Origin: Chrysomallon squamiferum | Taxonomy: Eukaryota > Mollusca > Gastropoda > Neomphalida > Peltospiridae | NCBI GenBank assembly: GCA_012295275.1 | Contig: CM022672.1 | Coordinates: 22,778,476-22,842,475, forward strand | Direction: 5' to 3' | DNA length: 64,000 nt | Shown: piece by piece, positions 1-13,643 of the stretch | Layout: each line of letters starts with the position of its first letter | Numbering within the stretch: the stretch's first letter is position 1 | Program-made: the position numbers and the translations under genes | Notes under the pieces: generated by a model | What the model saw: the letters and a program-made list of their open reading frames with translations, nothing else | Database searches by the model: none | What the model was told of the DNA's origin: nothing

Positions 1-387
1 AAGTTAATATGAAACCCCGACATCACACGTCATCTAGTTAAACAATGGGCTCTTACGCCGTCAAGATTTATAAATAAATGAAAATCTCGACAACTTCGAC
101 AAAACAAGAAGCCTGGCGATATTTATACAAAATTATGAGGCCTCAAAAACCTTCTCACATTTATATTTCATTTCATGGTTTTTAAGGCCGGCGAATCCGT
201 AATCTAACACATAAAGTAGGCTTGAACTTATATGTGAAATTTAATTTATTAAAGTGTAATATAGAAATAGTATAAATATTGGCTGTTTATATGTGTTGCT
301 CTTAAGACTTGATACATGTCAGGCTGTGTAATTTAATGACAGTGTTCATGTGTTATGTATGCATTATAAATTGTGTGTGTGTGTGTA

Positions 388-479
<92 letters not shown>

Positions 480-521
480 ATTATTATATATATTACTTTA
501 TGACGTTTTCCTTCATTGCAG
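1..521. other. Left-edge non-coding DNA and 5' intron of the IAP gene
   Basis: No open reading frame of note. A pyrimidine-rich tract followed by AG at 520-521 makes a good splice acceptor 14 bases before the IAP start codon, so an untranslated first exon probably lies to the left, inside this stretch or outside the window. The rest is AT-rich, with a compound GT/GA microsatellite at 371-474. Confidence 0.5.
371..474. repeat. (GT)n(GA)n compound microsatellite
   Basis: About 26 bases of GT repeat with one interruption run directly into about 78 bases of pure GA repeat. It lies about 45 bp upstream of the splice acceptor of the first IAP coding exon. Confidence 0.95.
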
Positions 522-535
522 ATTAATCGTCAGTT

Positions 536-1168
536 ATGGACAGTGAAAGAAACAGACTAAAAACATTTAAGAACTGGCCTCTTTGGTCAAACCAACGTCC
601 TGAACTACTGGCAAAAAATGGGTTTTACTACACCGGAGAAAGAGACAGAGTAAAATGCGCATTTTGTAGTGGAGTGCTTAAAAACTGGCAACCGACTGAT
701 GATCCTGAACTAGAACATAAGAATCATTTCCCCACCTGTCCCTTCGTCATTTCTACAGATAAAAGAAATACCGTTATATATTCTAAACCTAATGCAAGTT
801 ACCGCTTTCAAGAACAACCGGATATGACCGTTGAAAAAAATCGGCTGGCATCTTTTAACAGTTGTCATTTTAAGATGAACCAAAGTCCCCAACTCTTAGC
901 ACGTGCTGGCTTTTATTACTATGGAGATGAGCTGAAAGCAGACAGGGTGAAGTGTGCTTATTGTAACGTGAGGCTGTTTGACTGGCAACCCGATGACGAT
1001 CCTTGGGTTGAGCATGCGAGGTACGTCCCTGATTGCCGCTACGTGAAGTTATGTATGGGGAAAGAATTCATCGAAGATGTAAAACATCCTAAAACGATTC
1101 AGACACAAAAAAGGTGATAGAAAGTACCGTATTTCATAACAAAGTTTAATCAAATTAGTGTGCTGTAG

Positions 1169-1203
<35 letters not shown>

Positions 1204-1255
1204 TTCACGTCCAGTTTTTTAAATTCAATTTACACGTTAAAAGAAAAAAACAAGA

Positions 1256-1298
<43 letters not shown>

Positions 1299-2098
1299 TC
1301 TTAATAAGGAAGTAAATAAGTAACTTGTATCTTGTTATTTTGATGTAATAATTTGTTTTGTCATTTGTCATGCAGTTTTATTTCATATATATAATTGTTA
1401 TGATTCAGAATTTGTACTTTTTCACTCTCCAAGTGATTAAAAAAAAGTATTAAAATGGTACACAAATGAAAATGAAATCTTTGTTTCTATTACTAATTTA
1501 TTTTTTCTTTATTATATACATATTATTTTTAATTAAAATCTTAATTAAAATAAATTAATTAATTAATAGGTTCAATGGCTTTGAAGGACCACTGCCGCAA
1601 CAACAAACCCTTTCACATTCGGAACCGGGACAAGTATCTGAACAGGATCCGGCACCGGAACGTGAACCGGAACCGGAAACTGAACCGGAGCTGGGGATTA
1701 CTTTAGACGAATACATGAAGTCCGTTCAGGTAGAGGCCGTGGTTCAGATGGGATTCTCCGAAGAACTAATTCGTGAAATTGTAGACGCCAGACTAAAGAA
1801 GGAAGGCAGACCTTTTTCAAATTCACAGGAACTGGCTTCTGTGATTATGGCAAAAGAAACTTCCGAAGGAGCAAATTGTAATGAATCCGAGGAAAGCGCA
1901 CGCGAATTTTCACTGATTTCGGCACAAAATGAACTTTTAGAAGAACGGTACATTTGTAAAATCTGCATGGAAAATCCAGTACGTATCACATTCATGCCCT
2001 GCGGACATCTTATTTGCTGTGAGGCGTGTGCATCTGCAGTAGGGGAATGTCCAATCTGCAGACGTTCAATATCCGGCAGACATAAAACATATTTTTAA
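536..2098 (+). CDS. Inhibitor of apoptosis protein, BIR-BIR-UBA-like-RING
   Basis: Two coding exons, 536-1113 and 1570-2098. The junction codon AG|G keeps the frame and gives 368 aa. Two BIR domains are clear: residues about 4-71 (CAFC ... HX6C zinc ligands) and about 99-170 (CAYC ... HX6C). The second has the DPWVEH signature of BIRs that bind IAP-binding-motif peptides; the first has DPELEH and lacks that Trp. A Glu/Pro-rich linker (about 208-231) follows, then a UBA-like helical segment with the MGF motif (about 246-284) and a C-terminal C3HC4 RING (from about residue 322, CKIC ... CGHLICCEAC ... CPIC). By family knowledge it is an E3 ubiquitin ligase that restrains caspases or acts in NF-kB/immune signalling in the cytosol. 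The layout resembles XIAP/BIRC2/3/7 relatives without CARD. IAPs are expanded in molluscs, so one-to-one orthology is not claimed. The start is the first in-frame ATG after the acceptor. Confidence 0.95.
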
Positions 2099-2973
2099 AT
2101 TTTGATTCTGAATTTATCTTTGTTTATCATTTTAATTTTGATAAAAAGTAATAATTAAATAAATAATATGTATAATATTTATTTATCGATCTTTCTTTTC
2201 TTTAATAATCTATCTATCTATCATTATTTTAAATTAGTTTATTTACTTATTCAGTTTAATTTGTTGGCAGATATTATTGGAATAAGTCGTATGAACCTGG
2301 CTTTGAATAAAAATAACTAAATAAATTATCATGTCATTAAATACCAATATATAACATATTTATGGCTGAAATTTGAAATTTTGTCCTATGTTGGAAAACA
2401 TATCAAAATTATGTACGGAAATTATAGTCCCTAAGACAGAAATTAATACAGGCGTATTTCAGAAGCAACCGGGAATATTTTGGCTACTTGCGCCCAGTAA
2501 TATCGATCTCCGACTCCACTGCTTTTATTGGCAATATTTTGTCAAAATAGAAATAATCATGGACCCATCGAGCACTTCAGTAAAAATAAGCGATTCTGAT
2601 GGATATCATTTTCGTTGTAACTAAATAGAAATAAATATATTACATTATAATTTCTGATATATGTTTATTTATGAGTTATCTAGTAAATATAATTTTAGAA
2701 ATAATATTCCTTGACTAGCATATTTTCACGAAAAACACTTACGACAAAGTGGCAGTCAATAGGAGAAGAGAACGAATATGTGTGTGTGTGTGTGTGGGTG
2801 TGTGGGTGTGTGTGTGTGTATGTCTGTGAGTGTGTTGTGCTGCTGACATTTTCATTTGTGGTTGGTTGTTTTGGTTTTGGTTTTTTTGAGGGGGTTACAA
2901 AAATGTCAGCTATTTTCTCTTAATTTCTTAACTTTTACTTTCTTTCTTTCTATCTGTATAATAATAACAACAA

Positions 2974-3004
<31 letters not shown>

Positions 3005-3293
3005 ATGTGTATACCCTGTAAGCTTAACAGTTTGGTTTGCTAAGATATAGCGGCAAGCATCTGCGAACAGATAGCAATGGTAAGAACTGTGAACAGATAA
3101 ACATTGAACAGTTTATAATTTCTAGCCATAAACATTTACATGATGTTTTGTCGTGTAGATTGGGATTTACTTTCCATAGGTTTCGAATGCCCAAAGTGAG
3201 ATAGTCGCTGATTTGACTTAATTTGTGTATGAACTAAACAAAAATATATTTTTTTTTGAAGATTAGATTCTTTAAAGATATATATATATATAT

Positions 3294-3470
3294 ACATACA
3301 TACACATCATATCTATCATGGAATACGCCATGAACACTTAGTGAATTAAATCAGTGGTACACAGTCTTCTGATTTCGGATGACAATAACAGAAGATTGTA
3401 AACCATTCATTTAACTTAACAAGTATTCAGCATGGCATGCTCCATGATAGGTGTGTTGTATGTGTATGTT
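3294..3470. repeat. Imperfect fold-back (inverted-repeat) element, MITE-like
   Basis: The left half, running inward from about 3294, pairs with the reverse complement of the right half ending near 3470. Matching blocks include TATCATGG at 3313-3320 against CCATGATA at 3442-3449, and CAGTCTTCTG at 3362-3371 against CAGAAGATTG at 3389-3398, leaving a loop of about 17 bases. There is no coding potential. It could be a small non-autonomous DNA transposon; a microRNA precursor is less likely because the arms are long and carry many mismatches. Confidence 0.55.
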
Positions 3471-4135
3471 TAAAAAATCTAAATTTAAAATTTTTATTTT
3501 CGACTAAATTTAATTTTATTCTGGGTGTTGTCTGTGTATTTCGGAATAAAATTAAGTAGGTTGTCTGACATGCAGTGCAGTTCGCTATTGCTAATTATTT
3601 CTATTTGCTTATTTGTATTCAGATTTTAACCTAGAACCTGAACTTCTATGTGTATGCCTCTTTGGTTTTGTATGTTTGTATTCTAATATCCTGTAATTTA
3701 AAAATAATAAAAAAAATAAAGAAAATGTATCATGACCTAATTGTTATTATTTGATTTTAACTCAATGTTCATAAAATGTTGACCTTTCTTTTGTCCTTAC
3801 TGGATGACTTTGACTCTAGTAGACTTGAAACAAGTTAGAAATAACCTTTACCTTGACATTCATGCATGACCTTGCCATCGATCAACCTGAAAAATATTCC
3901 AAATTATCAGGCATGTTTGAAAATTATCAGTCTAAACATCACTGAAGTTGGTCAAACAGTTCTAGTTTCAGTTGGCGGCCATCTTGGATTTTGTCATCTT
4001 ACATGTGTCTCAAAATGTGTTCCCTAAGAGTTTTGTTTAGTTCATATCGAGATAAATTGAAATCAGTCACCATCTCACTTTGGGCATCCGATTCCTGTGG
4101 GATCCATTCATGGCGTTCTACGCTATTAGCTAGAG

Positions 4136-4321
<186 letters not shown>

Positions 4322-4398
4322 AATGTATGTGTATCAACGACTAAATCTAAGTAGCACACGTTTTGGCTAAATTCAGTCCCATAAATACTCTGATACTT

Positions 4399-4434
<36 letters not shown>

Positions 4435-5467
4435 ATAATTATTTTTTTTTTTTTTTTTTTTTTAATTAAACAAATTAACTTTCGCCCTTTCAGTCAAAAC
4501 TACTGAACGAAAGGACTAGATTTTGAGAGTATATGAACTTTTAAGAATAAAGAAACAACAGGATTGACACAAATCGAAAAATAAATTAAGCGTGGAAGGT
4601 CATATTTTATTAGTATTATTATTATTATCCTTAAGTAGTAGTAGCGTTAGTAGTAGTATTTATTATTACTGTTATTACTATTGTTATTATTATTATCTTT
4701 TTTTTATCTTTTTTTTTAATATTTTAAGTACAGTTATTGGTTAAATGTCTTGAATTTTAAGAGAATTTAAGAAGAAATATAAAATAATTTTTAAAAACCC
4801 TTTAGATTAATATAATTTATCAAGAAAGGATTTAAAAATGTTATGAATAAAATACCTCGTGTTTGAATAATAATTATGGAAACCAAACAGATTATGAAAG
4901 AAGCAAAACTATATTTATTGCGAATAATTCTGCTGCGCAGCGACACGACTGTTTTCGTGGCAAAGATAAATTTCTTATAGACGTCTGAGATTGAATATAT
5001 TTCTAATACACATCTGCATCATAAGAAACAACAACATCAACAACGACGACGACAATAGTAATAATAATAACAACAACAAGAACAACAATGACAATAATAG
5101 ACACAACAAAATTAAATAAAATACAACAAAAACAAACGAACAACAAAAAAGAAAACAAACACAGTGATACGACCAGAGCTCCACTTTCTAGGCTTTATAG
5201 GTTTTCTAAGTGATTCGTATTCAATAGGTTGCTTCCCTGTATTACAGCAATCAAAAAATTCATTTATGTTAATATAACATAATAAACAAAGAGGGAAAAG
5301 TTTATAATTTTACATAGAAAGAGTACCAGCCAGATAAAGGAATGATCTTTGTCATATATTGATTGGAAATATTTATGAAATTAAATAATGAATAGATATT
5401 TTCACCAGCTGCGGTGCGTCATTTTACTTCACGAAAACACAACACAGATAAAATCGCTGTTAGCGGG

Positions 5468-6613
5468 ATGTCGAAAAAGCAACAAATTGCAGGTGAAATG
5501 GACGTGGACGACGAAGACAATGCAGAGGGTGATAAAATGCAGCTTCCATTAGAAGCTATCCAAGATGAAAGCGAAAGACGAGATATAAGAAAGAACTACA
5601 GAGATTTTATTTCATCACTTCAGGGTATTTAGATTAGATCAGATATCGTTCACATTTTTTTTTTTTTTTTCAACTTCAGACAGCACTGAGTACTAGTAGT
5701 TAAGTAACTCATAATTATTATTATACTGATAATACTCATACTTTGAATAATAATATACGTAGACGTTTCAACTTTCATAATTAGTCTGAACAAACTAAGG
5801 GTAAATACTGATTTATTTAGAAAGGAAAAATCGGTACCACCAGGAAATTACGTTATTCTTTCAGAACCGAAAATGGAAAAAGGCAAAACCCCGTTTAAAT
5901 GATTAATCATCATTAGGTCATTGACTAAATAGTTGTTCACTCAAAACTGAAACAAAGGTCCAGAACGAGTAAAATAGGAGAGAGAAAGAGTATAATGACA
6001 ACTTGCCTTTCCTAGTTTTGATTTCATTTGTGTATTTGATAAAATTCTGATATTTAGGGTATTGACTAAGTTGTCCAAATAAAGACTTGAAAAATATATA
6101 ATTTACCTTTTTTATTTGTAGGTTTAAGAAGATTTTTATATAATACTTATATTTAAAAAGTCTGATTCATATAAACATGCATCAGATCCAGCAGTTTTCC
6201 TTAATATTTTCCTAAGATTACATTTTTTTATTTTTAAATGTAGCTTAAAACTAGTGCATGAGTAAATACATCATATAAAATGTAAGACGCTAACTATTTG
6301 GTCTAGATTATTGTCAACATAAATGACCAGGCAGTGAAACAGTTAACAGAGCTGATACTGAACATCTTTTCTGGGATTTTCATCTGTTAAAAAATAAAAA
6401 GTAGATTGTAATAACATTAATTAATGAATATGGATTCTCCTTGCCACTCAATTATTTAGTATTTTTGTTAAAAAGTTTTATTATTTATTTAAGGAAATCA
6501 ACAAGATCTGGCCAATCCTTCATCAGATTCTCTAAATGAAAAACTTTTGGAAGCAGACGAACTGTATAAACCAGGTTTGAAGCTTGTAATATATGTTTCT
6601 ATCTGTATATGTG

Positions 6614-6660
<47 letters not shown>

Positions 6661-9600
6661 GTACTTACTCTTTGGTTTGCAAAAACCTCTCCTACAGATT
6701 AATTAAGACGATGTCTGCTGAAGTTAATATGTTATATTCTTTTAACATTTCAGTATTTAAAATCTTAAATTTACATCATATATATGTGTGTGTGTTGAGT
6801 ATATATATATATATTTATATATGTTTAATTTTGAAATTTAAATACACAGTAACCTCTTTTTAAAGATTTAGTAATAAACTCAAAGTCCAAACTATTAACA
6901 TAATTTTAATTTATTTTATTTGCTATTTGTCCTTTTTAATTTTTTTCACTGATACAAAAGTAATGTACTTTCCATTCCAGTAACTACTTTTCTCAGCCTG
7001 ATCTATTTAACTGAGTAAACAGTATTGTTATAAAATGGATACACCTGTAACTGTTAAATTTAAATATTCTTCTTTAGTTCGAATGACTCGTGAGGCAGCT
7101 CTTGATTCTCAGGCTCTTGTTCTCATTGCAAATATTGGTCGACAGAAAGCCCAGGCTCTGCATACTGAATTTGTTAGATTCCAACCTGTGGAGTTTGCTG
7201 AAAAATTGGTAAAGCTTCAAAAACAGGGCATTTTCTTTACTTTTTAACCTGTCTTAATTCAACTGTTATTTTTTAATATATATTCTCAAATATTAGCTAA
7301 TAACAGCAACATGGTAAATAATTATTTTTTGGCATTTTTTTAGTTAAATTTAAAGTCTTGACATGATATATTCTGCAAAAGACTAAGCTTATATTGATAT
7401 TGATGATCTCAACACTCCTAGGGAAATGAGAAAGCTATAAATGTTCTTGCTATATTTCAAGATTCAGTAGCTGACCTATCGGCTATTACTGAAATTAATA
7501 CATTGTTATTTTATTATACATTATTTCCTGTTTATGGGTAGGTGTTTAAACCTGTTCTTTCCAGCTAACTGGTAAGAGTAGTACTTGGAGTGACAAAAAA
7601 AACATGTTTAACATCTATTTGCTATTAATAATGTAAATATTCTGAAATATTTTGAGGGGATAGACCTTAATACATTAAATGTTAAATTTTGTAACAATTT
7701 TACAGAAAACCTTTGTGAGTGGTCTGGAGGCTCATGCTGAAAATGGGATCTCTGAACAAGAATGGTGTAGACTGGGACGAGCAGTTCAGCCATTCTTCAG
7801 ACGAATGCCAGCCTTCCATCTCATGTATGACACCTTTTTTATTAAAGGCTAAGAAATGAAATGGTTTTAAAATGTCAAATAAGTTTGTATGAATTGAAAT
7901 AGTTTCAAAATGTAACACATTGCTAAGCTTTGATGTGGACATTAAAGAATAACATGTGTGTGTGTGTTATTATATATATATATATTTATAAGATTATAGC
8001 TTGATGTTAATTGGCTTTCATGACTGATAAAATTTCATTGCTGAACATATTGATTCTACAGTCTGTACACATGACTGATTTTTCACAGGTTTGTATATGT
8101 GCTGTCCTGTATAGATAAGTCTGTGAACGCATATAAATAATGTATGTAAAAGATATGTTCCAAACAAACAATAAAAATTAAGTGAAATACATGTTTATTA
8201 ATATACAAAAATGCTTTACTCCCACCAAATATGGAATTTTATAAGCTTTCCACATTTCATGCTCTTGTTGAAACATTTTACATCTTCATAAAAATTGTTC
8301 AGAAGTTCATTGATGTATTAGTAAACAAGTTTTCATTTATTCAGGGCTGGGTCGTTTGAAAGAGGCCCAGTGGTAATAAAGAAAAATGGAGGAGCCAGGA
8401 AAGGAATGAGTGAGAAGGATCAAGTGGAAGATAAAGCAACAGTACCAAAACAGGTTAGTCAGTCATAGTACCAGTGTCATGGTGTAGAGTAACAGTGCCA
8501 AAACAGTTCAGTCACGTGTTAGTGTAGTGGTACAGGGCAACAATGCCAAAACAGGTCAGACGTATTATTAGTTTGGTGACATAGAGCAACAAATGTCAAA
8601 ACAGATCAGTCACCGTACTAATGTAGTGGTGTAGAGAAACAGTGCTGAAACAGGTCTCTAATTTCATTCATGCAAAATATTTTTCCTTAACCCTTGGTTA
8701 TGCCATTCACCAGTTTAAGAAGCTCACTAATGAGTTGTAAACCATTATTACCATTCATATTTTGACCCTTCTTGACTTAATAACCGTTTTGAAAATAATT
8801 TCATAATAAGAGCAAAGACAAAGGTAATTGTGACATTGAATTACATTTTATGTTTCTGTACAGTTACAAGATTTCAACGACAGTGATAAAAACGAGGCTA
8901 CAACAGCTGAGGTGGAGAGAGTACATCGTCGACTGCTTGAAATCTACAATCAGTATAATCGTAAGGCGGTTTTGAAATAACAGCCCTTTTATTGTTTTCA
9001 TGTTACTTTTTTTCAAAGATTTTTAATTGACAATTATTATTCTTAAAAGGAGATTCATATTTTCTTTATTACTAATAAAATACAGCTACTGCTATATTTT
9101 CTTTTAAAAATCAGTCCTCTGTTCTCTGCTAAATATTCTTAATTTAAAAAAAAAAAAAATAAATATTAAATTTACATTTACTTTATTACTTGTAAAATTT
9201 AGACTGGTATGTTGTTTATTTTTTAAATCAGTTCTATCTGCTCTTCTAAATATTCTTAATATTAAAAACATAATCATAACAGTGATAATATATTCACATT
9301 TATTTTATTACTTGTAAAATTTATATTTAAATTAGTTCTATCTGGAAACATAATTTAAAAAAACCTTTTAAAAAAATAGAAGAGGCTGGTTATAAGCGGC
9401 ATTTGTAATAATCAAGCATTTTAATTTAAAAAGAACAAATGTTTTCTTTCATTTATTTGTTTTTCTTATTTGTCCTTTTATGTGTATCCAGATTTGGCAA
9501 TCAAAATGTTTGAGATAAAATTATCATTCTGTTGCTCAGTATTAAGAGCAGTAGATTACATATTTCTGTAAATTGCTATCTGAACAATAAATGAAAAAAA

Positions 9601-11159
9601 ACTTATTTGATTATGTATTTTCTTTAGTGATATATGTGGGATTTTTGTTTTTCAGAAACACCTGTCTGTTATTTTGAGTTTGTCACAAATCCACATTCAT
9701 TTGGCAAAACCATAGAGAATATTTTTCATGTGTCATTTCTTGTGAGGGTAAGTTTTTGTTTTATCTGGAAAGAAACCACTGTTCATATCAGAATCATGCT
9801 TATGAAGTAATTATCCTAACCTTTGTCTAAAAATATATATATATATTTATATTTGTTTGTTTCAAATACATTTCATTAGTTTATATTAAATTACATTTTA
9901 ATGATAAATGTTATTAATTGGAGCAGTTGTTGGCATATTTTTTATTTTTAATGTATTTATCTAGTTTCCTTGCCTAATTTGGAATATTTTACTATAATAT
10001 TTTTTTTTTTTTAGGATGGATATGCTAAAATATTCCTGGATGAAGACAAACTTCCTGTTATAGGTATGTAGTAAGATCAAGATAACATCTAAGAGGACAA
10101 AAGCATATAGGAGCAGTTAAAGCATTGCGACATAAATAAACAAGAAAATGAAAATAGCATCCACTGAATTTCTTTACAGACTCAATCATATTTTGCTAAT
10201 CACAAATAGAAACAAATAAAATGAGCAAGTACTTGAGAATGAATGTACCTGTTTCCACCTCAGTGTGTACTTTATGTGTGTGTGTGTGTACATTTAAATT
10301 TTTATTATTTCATATTTATAGTTGATTTTTAAATGTCTCCTTACAGAACCAGTAGAAGTGAGAGAAAATGTCTCTGAGGAAGAAATGCTGCATGCTAAAA
10401 GGCAGCAGGTGATCATGTCATTGACAAAACAGGACTGGAAGGTTTGAACAATTATATTAAATACACTATAGTGATAAATAGGGACAGTCACCTAGTAATA
10501 AAAATGAAGAGGGGGGCTGTCATTGACTTTGCAGTTTTATTATTGAAAACAACCACAAAAACATCTAGCTTTGTGAAAAAATAAGTTTTATGCACATACA
10601 AATTCACCCAATTTGCATGAAATACTGTTTACTAAAATAAATTAATCTGTAGCAGACATGTCTTGTTTCAAATGTTGATAATTATTTTTCATTTATGTAC
10701 ATTCTGATGTTGTACATAATGTACAGCTTGGTCACTTGATATTTGCTATGTTGTTAAGATTTCTCCAATTTATATTAGATTATTTTCTTAAAAACCAAAG
10801 CAGTTCTGTATAAAATAACAGTGGTTTAATGAAAATGTTTACAAAATAATTATTAAATTATAAAGGAGAAGTATGTGAGTTTCACTTGAAACTGGTAATC
10901 GGCTTATGAGTACAGTTTAATTATTTATTGGTTCATTACATAATACTGTGAACCACATCATTACAAATTACAAACAAATACATATCCAACACAATACACT
11001 GATTTTTATTTCCAGGAGATCATAAAGAATTTTCATATTCAAGAACCAGTCATCCAAGATCGTACTACACACAACAACAGATCATCAGACACTTTGTCAA
11101 GATCACCAGTAGCTAGTGTCTCGAATGGAACCAGCACAAAGACAAAGAAGAAAAGATAG
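5468..11159 (+). CDS. NSMCE4A: NSE4 kleisin subunit of the SMC5/6 complex
   Basis: Ten coding exons: 5468-5624, 6494-6574, 7078-7208, 7706-7824, 8345-8453, 8864-8960, 9656-9747, 10015-10063, 10347-10441, 11016-11159. All phases match and the product is 357 aa. The N-terminal kleisin part shows RKNYRDFI and TREAALDSQ. The conserved C-terminal Nse4 domain (about residues 230-320) shows [20 protein letters not shown], then [19 protein letters not shown] and a final [16 protein letters not shown] block, all close to what I recall of human NSMCE4A. Family knowledge: NSE4 bridges the SMC5 and SMC6 heads with NSE1 and NSE3 in the nucleus, in DNA repair and viral or extrachromosomal DNA restriction. 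The start ATG at 5468 was preferred to an upstream in-frame GTG. The Lys-rich C-terminal tail is lineage-specific. A degenerate minisatellite lies just after exon 5. Very sure. Confidence 0.96.
8421..8665 (+). repeat. Degenerate ~50-bp minisatellite derived from an exon-intron junction
   Basis: Four diverged intron copies follow the end of NSE4 exon 5. Each contains a version of the exon end (ACAGTACCAAAACAG) and of the bases after the splice site. The copies of AAACAG end at 8453 (true exon end), 8506, 8554, 8604 and 8653, so the period is 48 to 53 bp. The second and fourth intron copies keep a GT after the CAG; the first and third have TT and AT. Confidence 0.75.
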
Positions 11160-13459
11160 GACATTCTGACACTGTACTAGTTAAAGAAAATAAGGTTTGT
11201 TCTGTTTTTATTACAACTTTGAAATATAAATGATTAAATAAAAATAATAAAAAAGAAGCAATATTTCTTTCATTTTGTCAAACTGAAATGAATAATTGTA
11301 CCAGTTGAAACCAATATATATTCATATAAAAGAGCATAGAATAATATATATTTTTTTTATTTATCTTTCCCTTTTTTTTATTTTGGTAGGTGAAAGATTT
11401 ACAAGGTCTGGATGAACTACATCTGTCAAATTATGCAGTCACCAGGCAGGAAAATGGCTGATGCATTTTACTGCAATAACATTTTCATAACAATGTCTAC
11501 CATATATAAGCAAACAGACAATAATGTGCAGCTTGTTTGATACCTTTCAAAAGCAGAATTACTGAAGAAGAGATTGTAGAGCCATTTGTTTTCTTTGTTT
11601 TACCTGTAACAAACATTTAAATGTTATATTGCAACTTTTTACACAACATGCCACAGTATTATGGCCATTTTGTAATATCTTTAAATCTAATTTTGAACAA
11701 TGCATAAAAGGGGGGATACTATCAATGATGGATAAATGTTCAACATGTGTCATTTTTTTAAATCAGAATAATAGAGTTTAATGTGAAATTTCAGTTTTCT
11801 TTTTTTAAATTTTATTGATACCATTCCATAAACAGATCTAGATCCATTGGTGTTATTGAGCTGCAGACTGCTGCAAGACAGTTTAGTTAATATTGTATGG
11901 GAAATGCATTGTGCACTTTTTTCCCATTTGTTTGATGATAATTTAATTTTGTAATTTATCAAAATACGGATGTTTATATAATGAGAAAACAAAGTGCCTT
12001 TTCTATTGACCTTCCATTTCATATAAAGTGCATTCTTTGACAAACCACAGGGAGTTAAATGCACTAGCTATGTTCTAGGCGAAAAAAAATAAGTACCTCT
12101 TTCCTTGTTATGTTTGTGTAATACATCTATGTTTTTGTTAAATATTTTTATAGAACAAATATAAATATGCAAATTCACCTACCAGTTTTTGGAATAATGA
12201 AGATCTGATAGCAGCTTGCTGCTTTTTATTAGTGCACACTTACACAGAAAATTATTTTTGAGAGTATGCAGGTTTCTGTACTTAACAAAAACAATTTATT
12301 TACTCATTTGTTATTTGTTATAGAATGTACTCCAGTGTAAGAAACACTTGTAAAATAACTTCTTATAGGAGTCATTTATATATGTCCATTTTGAAAATAT
12401 AGTGTACTTTTGGTGGTGAAAAACAAAAAGAGTAAAAATATATTTTGTATTTATCATTTATAAACTTTTAACTGGCAACTAGTCTTTGTTAAATATAAAG
12501 TACAGTGATAAAATAGTACAGTCACAAAATTGTATTAGTTTTCTATAATGTTTAAAAATAATAAATATAACAGTGCTCAGTTCTATATTATTTATTTCTA
12601 TTATCATTTTTTTAATTTTTTAATATATTTAAAATAAGTAGTTTTAGATACAATAAAGGGGCTTATTTCATATATTTTTTTTTAAAGATGCTTTTTATTT
12701 CCCCAAATAACACTAATATTATTAATAGTTATAAGAAAGTATAGTTATTTATTACTGTCATTTTGTCATTCATGTATTTCACTGTTATATTCAACAAAAT
12801 GGAATATTTATTTAATAAATCATTATTATGAAAACATTTTCGAGATTTGTTTTAAATCAAACTTTAGCTAGCTGCACGTTGATGAATAAGAACAATGGTG
12901 TTAGAAATTGTTTATATTCATATTAAAAAAATATATATATATGGGTTACTTTATAAACACTTTCTGATAGATAATTAAGCACATACCCATATATTTTGGT
13001 GCACTGTAAGAAATAAGAAAATGTCATAGATGTAACCATTATCCTGAAGGTAATCCAGCCATTATTAATGCTAACTAAAATGTTATTTTCACCATGCTAC
13101 AGCTACTGTTTAACTAGTCTGATTCAGTATTATCCTTTTACAGGTATCTACTAGCTAATATGAAGCTCTGACTTAGGAAAATAGTTAAAAACACTGAGTT
13201 AAAATAACATTAATTAATTTCTTAAATGTTCAGTTTGATTTTTTTTTAATTTACAAATCTTGAAAGAGAATTTACTTTCTTCTCTTTATATATATAATTT
13301 TTTTTAACTATTTATTATTTTATTTCATTTATAATAATCAATTATTACTCTTATTAGTAGTAATATCAGAAATATATAATTCTTAAAGATAAACGTATAA
13401 TATTTATTTTGAAAAGTATCTACTTAGACTGCGGTAGGTTTTTTGCGCTGATCGCTGTT

Positions 13460-13501
<42 letters not shown>

Positions 13502-13544
13502 AAAGGGCAATTACTACATTCAAACCTTATTCGTAAGGAACTAC
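11160..13544. other. NSE4 3' region and spacer to TACC
   Basis: AT-rich, without supported coding. A possible 3'-UTR intron runs from the donor after AAATAAG (about 11192) to the acceptor TTTTGGTAG (about 11390). Several AATAAA signals follow (for example near 11236 and in the 12550-12830 stretch). A 37-base poly(A) run sits at about 13461-13497, immediately before the TACC promoter region. Short minus-strand open frames at 11559-12064 look random. Confidence 0.5.
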
Positions 13545-13643
13545 TGCGCATGCCCTAGCGGAAAATTCAAACTTCAAACAGGTGCCAGTGAGAGAAAACC
13601 GAAGATATACAACGTAAACAGAAGTTTATTCACTTCGCTTAAG
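13498..13643 (+). promoter_or_regulatory. Likely TACC promoter and untranslated first exon
   Basis: The sequence turns GC-richer than its surroundings and ends in a strong donor (TTAAG|GTAAGT, exon end 13643) with no ATG-initiated frame, as expected for a 5'-UTR exon joined to the acceptor at 14412. It contains several TTCAAA elements (reverse of the cell-cycle CHR motif TTTGAA) and a GCGGAAAA stretch resembling an E2F half site. The start of transcription is inferred, not seen. Confidence 0.5.

Noticed and set aside
3294-3470. A microRNA precursor
   Set aside because: The stem is too long and mismatched compared with usual precursors, and there is no other support.
5414-5467. Upstream GTG start for NSE4
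   Set aside because: An ATG at 5468 in the same frame is the usual kind of start, and the extra 18 codons show no conservation.
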